Source of the DNA: CATOSP01 sp965205385
GTDB lineage: Bacteria; Chloroflexota; Dehalococcoidia; Lucifugimonadales; UBA3495
Direction of reading: 5' to 3'
Length of the DNA: 64,000 nt
Assembly: GCA_965205385.1 (NCBI GenBank)
Contig: CBDBGS010000007.1
Coordinates: 496,001 to 560,000, forward strand
How positions within the stretch are numbered: the stretch's first letter is position 1; each line of letters begins with the position of its first letter. Made by a program: the position numbers and the translations under genes. The notes under the pieces are model-generated. The model did no database searches, was not told where the DNA came from, and saw only the letters and a program-made list of their open reading frames with translations. Below are positions 43,784-51,913 of this stretch, one piece after another.

Positions 43784-44044
43784 TTATCTGCGCAAGGGTG
43801 GAAGGACGATCATCTGAGATTGCCGACGTTCCCGCTCCCACATGCGAAAATCCAGGCGTGTCTGCTGCCGCTCAAGTTCTAAGACCCTGGCTTGAAGCTG
43901 TTGTATTCGGTTATCCAGTCGATGCCCTTTAAATCCCGATCCCATCTCGTCGCCAATCGTACCATCAAGCATGTAGCCTAGACCCAAGAGCAACACGGCT
44001 ATTGCGAAGCCCAATGGTAACGGGGTAACCAATTCTACCGTCAT
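43784..44044 (-). CDS. Small membrane-anchored coiled-coil protein
   Basis: The 86-residue product has one N-terminal membrane helix (PLPLGFAIAVLLLGLGYML) and then a charged coiled coil (NRIQQLQARVLELERQQTRLD) ending in basic residues. GGGAGG lies 5 bases before ATG 44044. It has no recognised family. It is the first gene of a short leftward group. Confidence 0.5.
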   Translation of the reverse strand: MTVELVTPLPLGFAIAVLLLGLGYMLDGTIGDEMGSGFKGHRLDNRIQQLQARVLELERQQTRLDFRMWERERRQSQMIVLPPLRR

Positions 44045-44178
44045 TTGTTCCCTCCCCGTTAGTACGTTGGTGTTCAGTGGCTAGTGGTTAGTGGTTGGTT
44101 GCCCCGCCGGCCGCCACTACTCACTGACCCTTGGAGTCCAGCCACTAACTACCGAACACTCAACACTCAACACTTACG
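44045..44178. repeat. Intergenic low-complexity region with imperfect inverted repeat
   Basis: The stretch about 44070-44096 is built from GTGGTTAGTGG-like words, and about 44140-44174 from ACTAACTACC/CAACACTCAACAC words that are largely complementary to it. Together they could form a long imperfect hairpin between the small membrane gene and the second gamma-glutamyltransferase-like gene. No gene or promoter was identified. Confidence 0.4.
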
Positions 44179-45879
44179 TTAGTACCCCACGGCATACCCG
44201 TCGCGGCGAGGGTCGGCTGCGCCGTGGACGGCGCCGTTTGCCGGGTCCACCTGAATCATCACTTCGCTGCCGGAGGCGGCCCAGGGACCCATCACATTCA
44301 GTTGGTGGCCTCGGCGGGCCAGCTCCTCCCGTACCTCCGGAAAGAAACGGCTCTCCACGTGCAATTCATTCTCGCACACGTGGGGATAATTGGACTCGGT
44401 GGGGCTGTGGGTGTTGCGCCAACGAGGAGCTTCCACCGCCTCGGCCACGGTCATCCCGAAGTCCAACACGTGGGTTATCACCTGCATGTTGGTCTGAACC
44501 TGAGTATCCGCGCCGGGTGTGCCGCAGACCAGTATTAGTTGACGCTGCGGTCCTTCCTTAAAGACCATCACCGGGTTCATGGTGTGGCGGACGCGCTTCC
44601 CGGGCTGAAGGCAGTCCACATGGTCCGCTTCAAGGTGCCAATACGTCATCCGGTTGTTTAACAGGACGCCAGTGTCACCAGCGATTATGCTAGAACCCCA
44701 GGCGCTTTGAATGCTCTGTAGCTGGCAGACCGCGTTGCCCCAGTGGTCCACCACGGCGAAACAGGTAGTGTCCTCTTCTTCGCGGGCCACACCTGTTCCG
44801 GCAACCGCCCGTCTGCCCGCTGCGCCTTCCTGGAACGGCCAGGGGTCTCCGGGTAGGACGTCGATTGCGGCGCGGTCCGGAGCGATAAGCCGCGCCCGCT
44901 GCTTTGCGTATTCCTTGTCCAATAGACCGGCAACAGGAACATCGACGTAATCGGGGTCGGCCACGTAGGCTTCCCGGTCGGCGAAGGCCAGCTTCTTGGC
45001 CTCCACCATCAGGTGAATGGCCTCGGCGGAGTTGCAGCCCAGCGACGCCATGTCAAATTGCTCTACCATGTTGAGTTCCTGGAGCAAGACGTGCCCGCTG
45101 GAGTTGGGCGGGGCCTCATATACACCATAACCCCGGTATGTGGTGGATATGGGCTCCTGCCACCTGGCATGGAAGTCGTCCAGGTCTCGCAGGGTTAGGA
45201 TGCCGCCCTGCTCCTCGCTAAACTTCACGATGGAGCGGGCAATTTCGCCGCGGTAAAAGGCGTCGGCCCCGCCACTGACGATAGCCTCCAGCGTGCGCGC
45301 CAGGTCCCGTTGGTAGAGCATTTCTCCTCCACGTAGGGGGCGGCCGTCCCTGGTAAACACCGCTTTTGAAGTGGGGAAGGAGCATAGCAACGGGTCCGAT
45401 GCGATGGACCTGGCCAGGACGTGGCTGGTGGGGAAGCCGTTGGCGGCCAGGTCGATGGCCGGTGCGAATACCTGGCTCAGGGACAGCAGGCCGTGCTTTT
45501 GATGGGCGGAGAGCCAGCTATCCAAGAGCCCTGGCACGGAGACTGAAAGGATGCCTTTGGCCGGGATGCCCTGGGGCAGGTAACGTTCCCGGGTGGCGGC
45601 GTAGGGGGCCGCGCCGGTGCCGTTACAGATGTCGATGCGGTCCTCGTCCTTCCGGTAGATCATGATGAAACCGTCGCCGCCGACGCCGGACATAAGGGGT
45701 TCGACGACATTCAGGGCCACGGCGGTGGCAATGGCGGCGTCAACCGCGTTCCCCCCTAGCTGGAGCGCATGAATCCCGGCCTGTGAGGCGAGGGGGTGGC
45801 CGGATGAGACCATCCCGTTCCGCCCTATCACAACGGGCCGGTTGGAGTCGTAATTGATGCCGTGGGGTGTGGTGGTCAT
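44179..45879 (-). CDS. Gamma-glutamyltransferase-family Ntn hydrolase (second copy)
   Basis: A 566-residue relative of the protein at 24003. It has GGNAVDAAIATAVAL, EPLMSGVGGDGFIMIY, and the presumed self-cleavage site before DTTCFAVVDHWGNAV, with Thr371 as nucleophile. Cys replaces the His that follows the Thr pair in classical enzymes, while the first copy has Tyr. CGTPGADTQVQTNMQVITHVLDFGM is the glycine-rich region. No signal peptide. The two copies differ widely, so they are not a recent duplication; different amide substrates are likely. Confidence 0.88.
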   Translation of the reverse strand: MTTTPHGINYDSNRPVVIGRNGMVSSGHPLASQAGIHALQLGGNAVDAAIATAVALNVVEPLMSGVGGDGFIMIYRKDEDRIDICNGTGAAPYAATRERYLPQGIPAKGILSVSVPGLLDSWLSAHQKHGLLSLSQVFAPAIDLAANGFPTSHVLARSIASDPLLCSFPTSKAVFTRDGRPLRGGEMLYQRDLARTLEAIVSGGADAFYRGEIARSIVKFSEEQGGILTLRDLDDFHARWQEPISTTYRGYGVYEAPPNSSGHVLLQELNMVEQFDMASLGCNSAEAIHLMVEAKKLAFADREAYVADPDYVDVPVAGLLDKEYAKQRARLIAPDRAAIDVLPGDPWPFQEGAAGRRAVAGTGVAREEEDTTCFAVVDHWGNAVCQLQSIQSAWGSSIIAGDTGVLLNNRMTYWHLEADHVDCLQPGKRVRHTMNPVMVFKEGPQRQLILVCGTPGADTQVQTNMQVITHVLDFGMTVAEAVEAPRWRNTHSPTESNYPHVCENELHVESRFFPEVREELARRGHQLNVMGPWAASGSEVMIQVDPANGAVHGAADPRRDGYAVGY

Positions 45880-45924
45880 TATTGGCCTCCCGGTCTGGTC
45901 CGATTGCAGATGGTCCGCGTATTC

Positions 45925-46407
45925 CTATTCGGGTCTAACAAGTGGTTTCAGTTGGCTACCACAGGGCTCTACTTGAATCGTTTTCCTCTCTCCTCGGAAC
46001 TCAACCTGATTGGCCAGGAAAAATCGGAGCTTCCGCGATGGAAGGGTTGGCCCGGCGTAGAGAAGAAGCGGAAACCAAAAATCTACGGTGTGCTCTCCAG
46101 AGTTATCATCAGCGACGGTCAGGCCATTCTGAATTTGATCGAAAGCTAGCCTCGGCCCAAAATTTCCTCCTCCCTTCATCTCGGCTACGCAGATAAAACG
46201 CTGACCGTCGTCGCCGAAAACAATGAAGTCACCAAGTCTGCCGGTGAACCGATGTCGCTGTTGGTAATTCGTACCTCCAATTGCAGAAATCTGGTCTGGC
46301 TCAAACCCATCGAGCGCCAGTTCGCAACCCTGGTCTTCGCATTCGTCCACGAGACAGCAATCGTGATGCCTGCCTCGGACATCGTCGAGGAACTGAGAGT
46401 TGGTCAC
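45925..46407 (-). CDS. Small nuclease-like partner of the adjacent ATPase
   Basis: The 160-residue product overlaps the upstream ATPase gene by 4 bases, so the two are translationally coupled. Its centre, GDFIVFGDDGQRFICVAEMKGGGNFG, shows an Asp on one strand followed by E-x-K on the next, the core of the PD-(D/E)XK nuclease fold. An N-terminal cluster of three Cys (DDCC-like and ECEDQGC) is also notable. No named family is recognised. An ATPase plus small nuclease encoded together is a common antiviral defence layout. Confidence 0.6.
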   Translation of the reverse strand: MTNSQFLDDVRGRHHDCCLVDECEDQGCELALDGFEPDQISAIGGTNYQQRHRFTGRLGDFIVFGDDGQRFICVAEMKGGGNFGPRLAFDQIQNGLTVADDNSGEHTVDFWFPLLLYAGPTLPSRKLRFFLANQVEFRGERKTIQVEPCGSQLKPLVRPE

Positions 46408-47906
46408 TTGATCGGAATCTGCTCTACCGCGATGGTCTCATCATAGAGTTCGTTCACAACCTTTCCAAACTCGGCGTCATCGATTCCTACATCGCGCCTG
46501 ATTTCGAGCTCGTGGACGAGACTGCCACCTTGGGTCTCGTTTATGGCGAAGCGGTAGGCCGAGACAGCATCGTGGCTCAAGCAGTCTTCGCGTTCGAAGC
46601 CCAGGCCGGAGAGCTTGCCATCATCCGCGAAGCTAAGCCTCATCAGATTGTTAATCGCTGCCAGCAGCAGATCACTATGGGTAGTTATTAGGACTTTGAC
46701 GCCCGCGTTGACGAGCCGGACTATCGCGCGAGCCATCTGCCTTTGGGCCGCCGGGTGCAGGTGTGCCTCCGGCTCTTCCAAGATGAGTAGGTCACCTTCG
46801 CTTACCAGGTATCTGAGGAACAGGATAACGGGAGCCAGTTCAGAGACCATCGAGGAGGTTTGGTTGAGGTTGAATCTACCGATACTCGACGCTGAACCTA
46901 TGGGTTCGTAGACTATTCCCGGATAGGGCAACTCGCCAGCATCATCGACGTCAATCTTGCCATGTAATACTTCGTGCTCGATGAAGCTAATTGATTTCAC
47001 CAACTCATCAGAGCTATTGCGACGGCCCATACGACTATCCACGCTTATATAATTGCTCACAAAATCCGTGGTGATTCCAGGCAGGGGCGGAATGTTAACT
47101 GGTTCGAGGCCTCTTCGCGAAGACTGCCTAACCAGGGCAGCGGCAAGGATTCTGTGACCTTGGGCAATACCGGACCTGGTCGCAGGCATGTAGAAAATCC
47201 GGGATGGCAGACCTCCCAGGAGTGATTCCGCCACTGAATCCCTCATCCCGTAAATGAACTCATCCCATAACCAGCGACAGGCATCTTGATAAGGTCGAAT
47301 AGAGGTCCGAAGGTCGTCACCTGGAGTAGGCGCCCTAGCCTGAGAAATGTCGAATTCGGTCGCGGACTTTATTTCGCCGAGAGACCTGATGTCCAACGTC
47401 AGATGCGGGTTGTCTCGGCGAACTGTCAGGCTGAAGCCTTCAGTACTGTTTCGTCGGTTGCTTAAATCGGAAGTACGTCCGAATGCCTGGTGCAATTGAT
47501 TGAGGGCCTCGTTCTGGAGAAGGCTGAGGAATTCACGGGTAACCCGCTCAAGCGTCGGCCGGACTACCGCAGGTAGATGTGATACTGTGAGCGCCCCTCG
47601 GTCCAATACGTCCTCGGCTCGCTGGCTCACCCACTCACTGAAATCCCAGGTCACTCCGGATTCCTCATCTAGCGACGGCAAATCCGAAGAGTATGAAAAT
47701 CTACTGTGAACCGTTCTGCCGTGCGGACGTAGAGGTCCCGTCCGTAGTCCAGGCAAGAACCCTTCAAACGCGCTCATCACAGCATAGATGGCCGTGGCCA
47801 TGTACGACTTGCCCGTGTTGCTGGGACCGATGAAGATGGTCAGGGGTTTGAGCTCTACTTCCCCCTTGACGATTGGCCCCAGGTTTTCTATCGATATCTT
47901 TGTCAT
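46404..47906 (-). CDS. AAA/ABC-type ATPase (OLD/AAA_15-like), probable defence ATPase
   Basis: A 500-residue SMC/ABC-like ATPase. Walker A is FIGPSNTGKSYMATAIY near the N-terminus (IENLGPIVKGEVELKPL leads into it), a degenerate signature is in the FNLNQTSSMVSEL segment, Walker B is DLLILEEPEAHLHPAAQ and the H-loop is VLITTHSDLLL. The region between is a long helical insertion. No TOPRIM domain follows the ATPase part, unlike OLD nucleases; instead a separate nuclease-like gene overlaps the 3' end. It may sense invading DNA or phage components and control that partner. Confidence 0.8.
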   Translation of the reverse strand: MTKISIENLGPIVKGEVELKPLTIFIGPSNTGKSYMATAIYAVMSAFEGFLPGLRTGPLRPHGRTVHSRFSYSSDLPSLDEESGVTWDFSEWVSQRAEDVLDRGALTVSHLPAVVRPTLERVTREFLSLLQNEALNQLHQAFGRTSDLSNRRNSTEGFSLTVRRDNPHLTLDIRSLGEIKSATEFDISQARAPTPGDDLRTSIRPYQDACRWLWDEFIYGMRDSVAESLLGGLPSRIFYMPATRSGIAQGHRILAAALVRQSSRRGLEPVNIPPLPGITTDFVSNYISVDSRMGRRNSSDELVKSISFIEHEVLHGKIDVDDAGELPYPGIVYEPIGSASSIGRFNLNQTSSMVSELAPVILFLRYLVSEGDLLILEEPEAHLHPAAQRQMARAIVRLVNAGVKVLITTHSDLLLAAINNLMRLSFADDGKLSGLGFEREDCLSHDAVSAYRFAINETQGGSLVHELEIRRDVGIDDAEFGKVVNELYDETIAVEQIPIK

Positions 47907-48033
47907 GGTATTAGCGATAATGGCTAGATGGATGGGTGATTAGCTGCCCTGTTGACTGCTGGGAATTATGCGTAGCGACGCGTGATGCGTCAAGAATTGA
48001 TGGTGATCTGACGGAAATGACCGCCAAATCAAA

Positions 48034-48057
48034 AGAGGCCCCGTGTTCGGGGCCTCT
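48034..48057 (-). terminator. Rho-independent terminator of the HesB-like gene
   Basis: A perfect 10-bp stem (AGAGGCCCCG with CGGGGCCTCT) and a 4-base loop lies 30 bases beyond the HesB-like stop codon. On the minus strand it is followed by TTTTGATTTGG. Confidence 0.85.
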
Positions 48058-48087
48058 CCTATTAGTGCGCTTGTAAGGGTTGGTAGT

Positions 48088-48459
48088 CTAGTGACCGCCG
48101 CAACCGCCTCCGCAGCCGCCGCCTCCGCAGCCACATCCTCCTCCGCCGCCTCCGCAACCACACCCACCGCCGGAAAACATCGGGTTGTTGATCACGAAGC
48201 CCACCTGGCCTCCGAAATTCTCGACGTAGTCGATGGTAGCTTCCTCCAGGAAGGGGGCGCTGTCGGAGTCCATCAGGAAGTTCACGCCTTCCAGGCTGAA
48301 CACGGTGTCGTCGGGCTGGGTCTCCTTTTCCATGGTAAGCATGTACTGGACGCCGCCGTGATCCGCGGGCATCGCAATCACGCGAAGAGAGCTTTCAGTC
48401 TCACCCTGCTCTACCATGACGTCCCTGAGCTTTTCAATGGCCAAATCGGATACCTGCAT
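48088..48459 (-). CDS. HesB/IscA-like protein with Gly-Cys-rich C-terminal tail
   Basis: The first about 95 residues follow the A-type Fe-S carrier fold (LAIEKLRDVMVEQG, GVQYMLTME, FGGQVGFVINNPMF). The usual first cysteine is missing: ADHGGVQYML occupies that site. The normal C-terminal CGCG pair is expanded into a tail of about 25 residues made almost only of Gly and Cys (GGGCGCGGGGGG and further CGG units) ending GGH. Eight cysteines in all could bind Fe-S or other metals. RBS GGAG precedes ATG 48459 and a terminator follows. It is monocistronic. Confidence 0.8.
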   Translation of the reverse strand: MQVSDLAIEKLRDVMVEQGETESSLRVIAMPADHGGVQYMLTMEKETQPDDTVFSLEGVNFLMDSDSAPFLEEATIDYVENFGGQVGFVINNPMFSGGGCGCGGGGGGCGCGGGGCGGGCGGH

Positions 48460-48763
48460 TATCGTAACTCTCCTTTTAGATTGACCAAGCGTCCGTTTTC
48501 CCTCTCGGATGTTACCCGGAGCCTATCACATGTAAGAACTCCCGGTCAATGTCAATAGGCGTCTCCTAAACGGGATTTAGCCCGCTTACTGTCACCCTGC
48601 CATTGACACGCCGGGAGACCCATCTCTAACCTCGATTCCAGTAGACCAGCAGGGGGCACGCAGGCAGGGTCACAGGTCCATGCAGGTGAGGGACGCACTC
48701 TCGCGAGGGTGCGTCTTTTTCTGTTTTCCGGCCTGCGTCCAATTCGCGGATAGGAGGTGACGA
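48460..48763. other. Intergenic boundary of the phage-like cluster
   Basis: About 300 bases without a gene. It separates the leftward HesB-like gene from the rightward phage head genes. No integrase, attachment-site repeat or tRNA is visible. It holds a strong rightward terminator at 48692-48715 with nothing obvious upstream to terminate, so a short RNA may be encoded between about 48560 and 48690. An ideal AGGAGGTGA ribosome-binding site lies at 48752-48760. Confidence 0.45.
48692..48715 (+). terminator. Rho-independent terminator upstream of the prohead protease gene
   Basis: A 7-bp stem, GACGCAC (48692-48698) with GTGCGTC (48709-48715), is followed by TTTTTCTGTTTT. The inner TCTCGCGAGG adds further pairing. 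No rightward gene ends before it, suggesting that it closes a short untranslated RNA or isolates the phage genes. Confidence 0.75.
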
Positions 48764-49420
48764 TTGTACGACGCGACACGCCCGGCCTGGCAGCGGGAGA
48801 GGCTTTTGGAAGCCCTGGACGCATATAGCCGGGGACTGGTTGAACCGCCCATTGTCCGGAAGCGCACCGAGGCGCCCCCGCCCGGACCGGCCACCGGTCA
48901 GGACCAGCGCATGACCTTTGCGATTTCCACCGAGGAAGTGGACCGTCATGGCGACGTGATCATGACCGACGGGTGGCGGCCGGACCACTACAACCGGAAT
49001 CCGGTATTCCTCTGGGCCCACGATTACGCTCGTCCGGTCATCGGACGAGCGGCCCGGGTCTGGAAGGGTGCGCATGAGCTTTTGGCACAGATGGAATGGG
49101 CTCCCACAGACTTTGCCCAGGAAGTTGCCATGCTCTACCGCGATGGCTACCAGCGGGGAGTGTCCGTGGGTTTCAAGCCTCTGCGCTACGAGCAGCGGCG
49201 CGACGAAAAGACCGGCGCTTTCCTGGGAATCCGCTTCCTGGAACAGGAGTTGCTGGAGGTCAGCGCGGTCCCCGTTCCCGCAAACCGAAACGCGTTGCGG
49301 AAGGCCCTGGACACCGCTCCGAGGGTGGCGGAGTACTTGCGGCGGAGCGATACGATAGATGGTCTATCTCAGGACCAACTGGCCGACGTGCTTAGCCTGC
49401 TGCGCGGCCTGCGGTGGTGA
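48764..49420 (+). CDS. HK97-family phage prohead protease
   Basis: A 218-residue capsid maturation protease (peptidase U35-like). RMTFAISTEEVDRHGDVIM carries the early His, and FLWAHDYARPVIGRA is the family's conserved catalytic His region. GVSVGFKPLRYE supplies the catalytic Ser and the LEVSAVPVPANRNAL segment is diagnostic. It starts with TTG at 48764 after a perfect AGGAGGTGA. The major capsid gene follows 84 bases later, the standard HK97 order, but no portal or terminase precedes it. Confidence 0.88.
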   Translation: MYDATRPAWQRERLLEALDAYSRGLVEPPIVRKRTEAPPPGPATGQDQRMTFAISTEEVDRHGDVIMTDGWRPDHYNRNPVFLWAHDYARPVIGRAARVWKGAHELLAQMEWAPTDFAQEVAMLYRDGYQRGVSVGFKPLRYEQRRDEKTGAFLGIRFLEQELLEVSAVPVPANRNALRKALDTAPRVAEYLRRSDTIDGLSQDQLADVLSLLRGLRW

Positions 49421-49504
49421 CGGCACTTCCGCACGGCGCGAAACCTGGAAGAATACCCGAGCTTACGTGCGCAAACATTCGCAAACATTCGGAAGGAGAT
49501 TTGC

Positions 49505-50857
49505 ATGACTATTGGCACGCACAACATGGAACTCATCAAGGACGAGATCGGCTCCATCAAGGACGAGATCGGCTCCATCAAGGAATATTACCAGTCGAAG
49601 ATAGACGCCGAAATTCCCCCGCTTAAGGAGGAGGTGGTCCGCATAGCCTCCCAGCTATCCCGGGTGCAAGAGACGTGGCGCGAGGGCGAGAAGCGGGCCA
49701 TCCTCTCCCGGGTCGCAGGCGGCGACCCCGCCAGGGTGCCTTACGGAAAGTACGCCGGGCTGGACATGCTGGACCTGGCCTGCGTGCGCAGCCTGTTGAC
49801 CGCCCAGTTTCGCGAACCTTCGGGTCTCAACCCGAGAATGCTCGAAGATTGGCAGACAAACGTCAAGGCCGCCATGGACTCCACCACAGCGGGTTCCGGG
49901 GACGAACTGGTGGATACACAGGAAGCCCGCGCCCTGTGGGATGACGTAAACTTGGAGACGGCCGTCGCGCCGTTGTTCAACACCATCCAGATGCCCAGCA
50001 ACCCCTTCCAAATCCCGCTCCAGATGGGCGACGTCAACTGGTATCCGGGAACGGAGAATTCAGCCGTGACCGCCACCGCCCTGACGACGGCGCGGCAGAC
50101 CCTCACCGCCTACGAGTTGGTGGCCGAGGTGCCCTGGTCCTATGACCTTGACGAAGACGCGGTGATCGCGATGATGGAGGAATTGCGGCGCGGGCTGCTC
50201 CGAAACGCCCGGGAGGTGATCGACGACGTCTTACTGAACGCCGACACGACTACCACGGACAACATCAACGCCGACGAAGCGACCATCGCCACCAGTGACG
50301 CCGGCAAGGGTCACTGGCTCCTGGGGTTCGACGGAATCCTCCATCTCCCGCTGGTGGACAACACCTCCCAGGCCAACGACCACTCCAGCGCGGTGTCCGA
50401 CAGCATGTTCAACCAGGTCCGGGCCAAGCTGGGCAAATACGGCGTCCGTCCTTCGGAGTTGATCTACATCTGCGACGTAAATACGTTCATCCGGGCTTTG
50501 AGCATCGACAGCTTCAGGACGCTGGACAAGTTCGGCCCACAGGCGACGGTACTCACGGGTCAACTGGGAGCGGTGGAGGGAATCCCGGTCATCGTATCCG
50601 AACAAATGAAGCTGGCCGACGCCGACGGGAAGGTCACCGGCGGCGGAAACACCGCCAATACCGGCGGGCTGCTCATCGTCAACCGCAGTCAGTGGCGCGT
50701 CGGATTCAAGAGGGAGCTGGCCATCGAGACAGTGCGGGACGCCCAGAAGCGGCAGAATATCATGGTAGTCAGTTTTCGCATTGGCCTCCAGGAGCGCAGC
50801 GGGTCCCGGTCCAGCGCGACCCACACGGCGCTCCAGTACAACATCACGGGGGTCTAG
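49505..50857 (+). CDS. HK97-fold phage major capsid protein
   Basis: A 450-residue capsid precursor. Residues 1-90 form a coiled-coil delta/scaffold region that includes an exact tandem repeat of IKDEIGS (a 21-base DNA repeat at about 49540-49581). The mature part begins near the AMDSTTAGSGDELV segment and has the HK97 P-domain and A-domain patterns: NPFQIPLQMGDVNWYPG, AYELVAEVPWSYDLDEDAVI, a spine helix with EELRRGLLRNAREVIDDVLL, and VEGIPVIVSEQM. GGAGA lies 6 bases before ATG 49505. Cleavage by the upstream protease is expected between the coil and mature part. Confidence 0.9.
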   Translation: MTIGTHNMELIKDEIGSIKDEIGSIKEYYQSKIDAEIPPLKEEVVRIASQLSRVQETWREGEKRAILSRVAGGDPARVPYGKYAGLDMLDLACVRSLLTAQFREPSGLNPRMLEDWQTNVKAAMDSTTAGSGDELVDTQEARALWDDVNLETAVAPLFNTIQMPSNPFQIPLQMGDVNWYPGTENSAVTATALTTARQTLTAYELVAEVPWSYDLDEDAVIAMMEELRRGLLRNAREVIDDVLLNADTTTTDNINADEATIATSDAGKGHWLLGFDGILHLPLVDNTSQANDHSSAVSDSMFNQVRAKLGKYGVRPSELIYICDVNTFIRALSIDSFRTLDKFGPQATVLTGQLGAVEGIPVIVSEQMKLADADGKVTGGGNTANTGGLLIVNRSQWRVGFKRELAIETVRDAQKRQNIMVVSFRIGLQERSGSRSSATHTALQYNITGV

Positions 50858-50929
50858 CGCGGGAGGCCGGTCCGTTTCAGAAAACCGGACCGGCCTCCCG
50901 AATTCACAACACAACCAGGAGGTGCGGAT

Positions 50930-51139
50930 ATCTTTACCAGGTTCAAGTCAATCACCCTTCCTGTCCCCAAGGACAAGGCCCCAGGCAGGGGCGCGGCCCT
51001 GCCGATCGTCGGCATCCTGGCCATCACAGCCGTAGAGGGCTATGCGCTCAACCGGGGCATCAACGGCACCGCCTTGACCGCGGCCCTCACGGCCATCGCG
51101 GCCCTGGGCGGCGCGGGCCTGGGACGGCTATTGAAATGA
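50930..51139 (+). CDS. Small two-span membrane protein starting with ATC
   Basis: A 69-codon frame ends at TGA 51137-51139, which overlaps the ATG of the next gene (51136) as ATGA, so coupling is likely. A strong AGGAGGTG at 50917-50924 lies 5 bases ahead of ATC 50930. No ATG, GTG or TTG is available in this frame, so ATC must serve as start, or the gene is dead. The product is basic at the N-terminus (TRFKSITLPVPKDKAPG) with two hydrophobic spans, LPIVGILAITAVEGYA and TALTAALTAIAALGGAG. Size and topology resemble holin-like or capsid-linked small phage proteins, without specific homology. Confidence 0.6.
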   Translation: MFTRFKSITLPVPKDKAPGRGAALPIVGILAITAVEGYALNRGINGTALTAALTAIAALGGAGLGRLLK

Positions 51140-51534
51140 CCACCGTCAGGTCCCGCCGGGCTCTCAGACGCCGAAGGCCTTACGACGTACTGTTCAATGC
51201 TCACGACACCAACACTTCCAATCTCAGGGAGACCATCGCGGCTCCGGCCAAAGGAAAGCGGATCAGAGTGCTGCGCGTGCGGGCCATCCAGGAATACGCC
51301 GAGGGGCGCCGCCTGTACGAGGTCTACTTTGGGACCGGGGCCAACATCGGCGCCGTTCCCAGCAAGGCCGTGGACACCCTGGAGATTCCTGACGGCGGCC
51401 AGGGGTCCACCCGCGTCTTCCTCAGAGATGAAGGACCCCGGGGTGAGCGGGACGAAGTTCTTAGCGGCAGATGGGCGGGCGCCGCTGCGTTTATCGCCCA
51501 TGAGGTCGTGGTCGAGTACACGGAGGAGAGCTGA
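51136..51534 (+). CDS. Phage accessory protein, paralogue A
   Basis: A 132-residue protein that starts at ATG 51136 overlapping the preceding stop codon and ends on the TGA shared with the next gene. Its predicted beta-rich body is related over most of its length to the downstream protein: GKRIRVLRVRAIQEYAEGRRLYEVYFG and RVFLRDEGPRGERDEVLSGRW have clear counterparts. The family is not recognised. Position after the major capsid gene fits a capsid decoration or head-fibre protein. Confidence 0.7.
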   Translation: MTTVRSRRALRRRRPYDVLFNAHDTNTSNLRETIAAPAKGKRIRVLRVRAIQEYAEGRRLYEVYFGTGANIGAVPSKAVDTLEIPDGGQGSTRVFLRDEGPRGERDEVLSGRWAGAAAFIAHEVVVEYTEES

Positions 51535-51911
51535 TGCCCAACGTCCGCCGCCGCGCCTACGTATTAAAGGTGCGGGACATCAGCTCATTCACCGGGACCG
51601 GCCGTGACACTGTGCTGACGCCGAGCAAGGGATTCCGCATCCGCCTGGTCCGGGTCAGAGTAGTCCAAGAAAAGCCAGACGGACGTCATCTCTGGGAGCT
51701 GTATTTTGGCGAAAGCGCGTCTTTAATCGCGGACCTGAAGAAAGGGATAGACATCTTAAGCATCCCGAACAATGGGTCGGACTCCACCCGGACATACCTT
51801 CGCGGCGAAGGTCCCCGTGGGCTGCGCGACGAAGTCCTTAGCGGCCGCTGGCGAGGAACCGCGCCGGCTCACGCCCACCGCATCATCATCGAATACAGCG
51901 AGGAGCCTTAA
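51534..51911 (+). CDS. Phage accessory protein, paralogue B
   Basis: A 125-residue protein translated from ATG 51534, one base overlapping the previous stop, with GGAGGAG just upstream. GFRIRLVRVRVVQEKPDGRHLWELYFG and RTYLRGEGPRGLRDEVLSGRW match paralogue A, so the two arose by tandem duplication. Both share the motif DEVLSGRW near the C-terminus. Function unknown; likely a structural head component. Confidence 0.7.
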   Translation: MPNVRRRAYVLKVRDISSFTGTGRDTVLTPSKGFRIRLVRVRVVQEKPDGRHLWELYFGESASLIADLKKGIDILSIPNNGSDSTRTYLRGEGPRGLRDEVLSGRWRGTAPAHAHRIIIEYSEEP

Positions 51912-51913
51912 CC

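Noticed and set aside
49540..49581. Tandem 21-base repeat at the start of the capsid gene as an attachment site
   Set aside because: It lies within the coding frame and repeats the peptide IKDEIGS of the scaffold coil; no second copy exists outside the gene.
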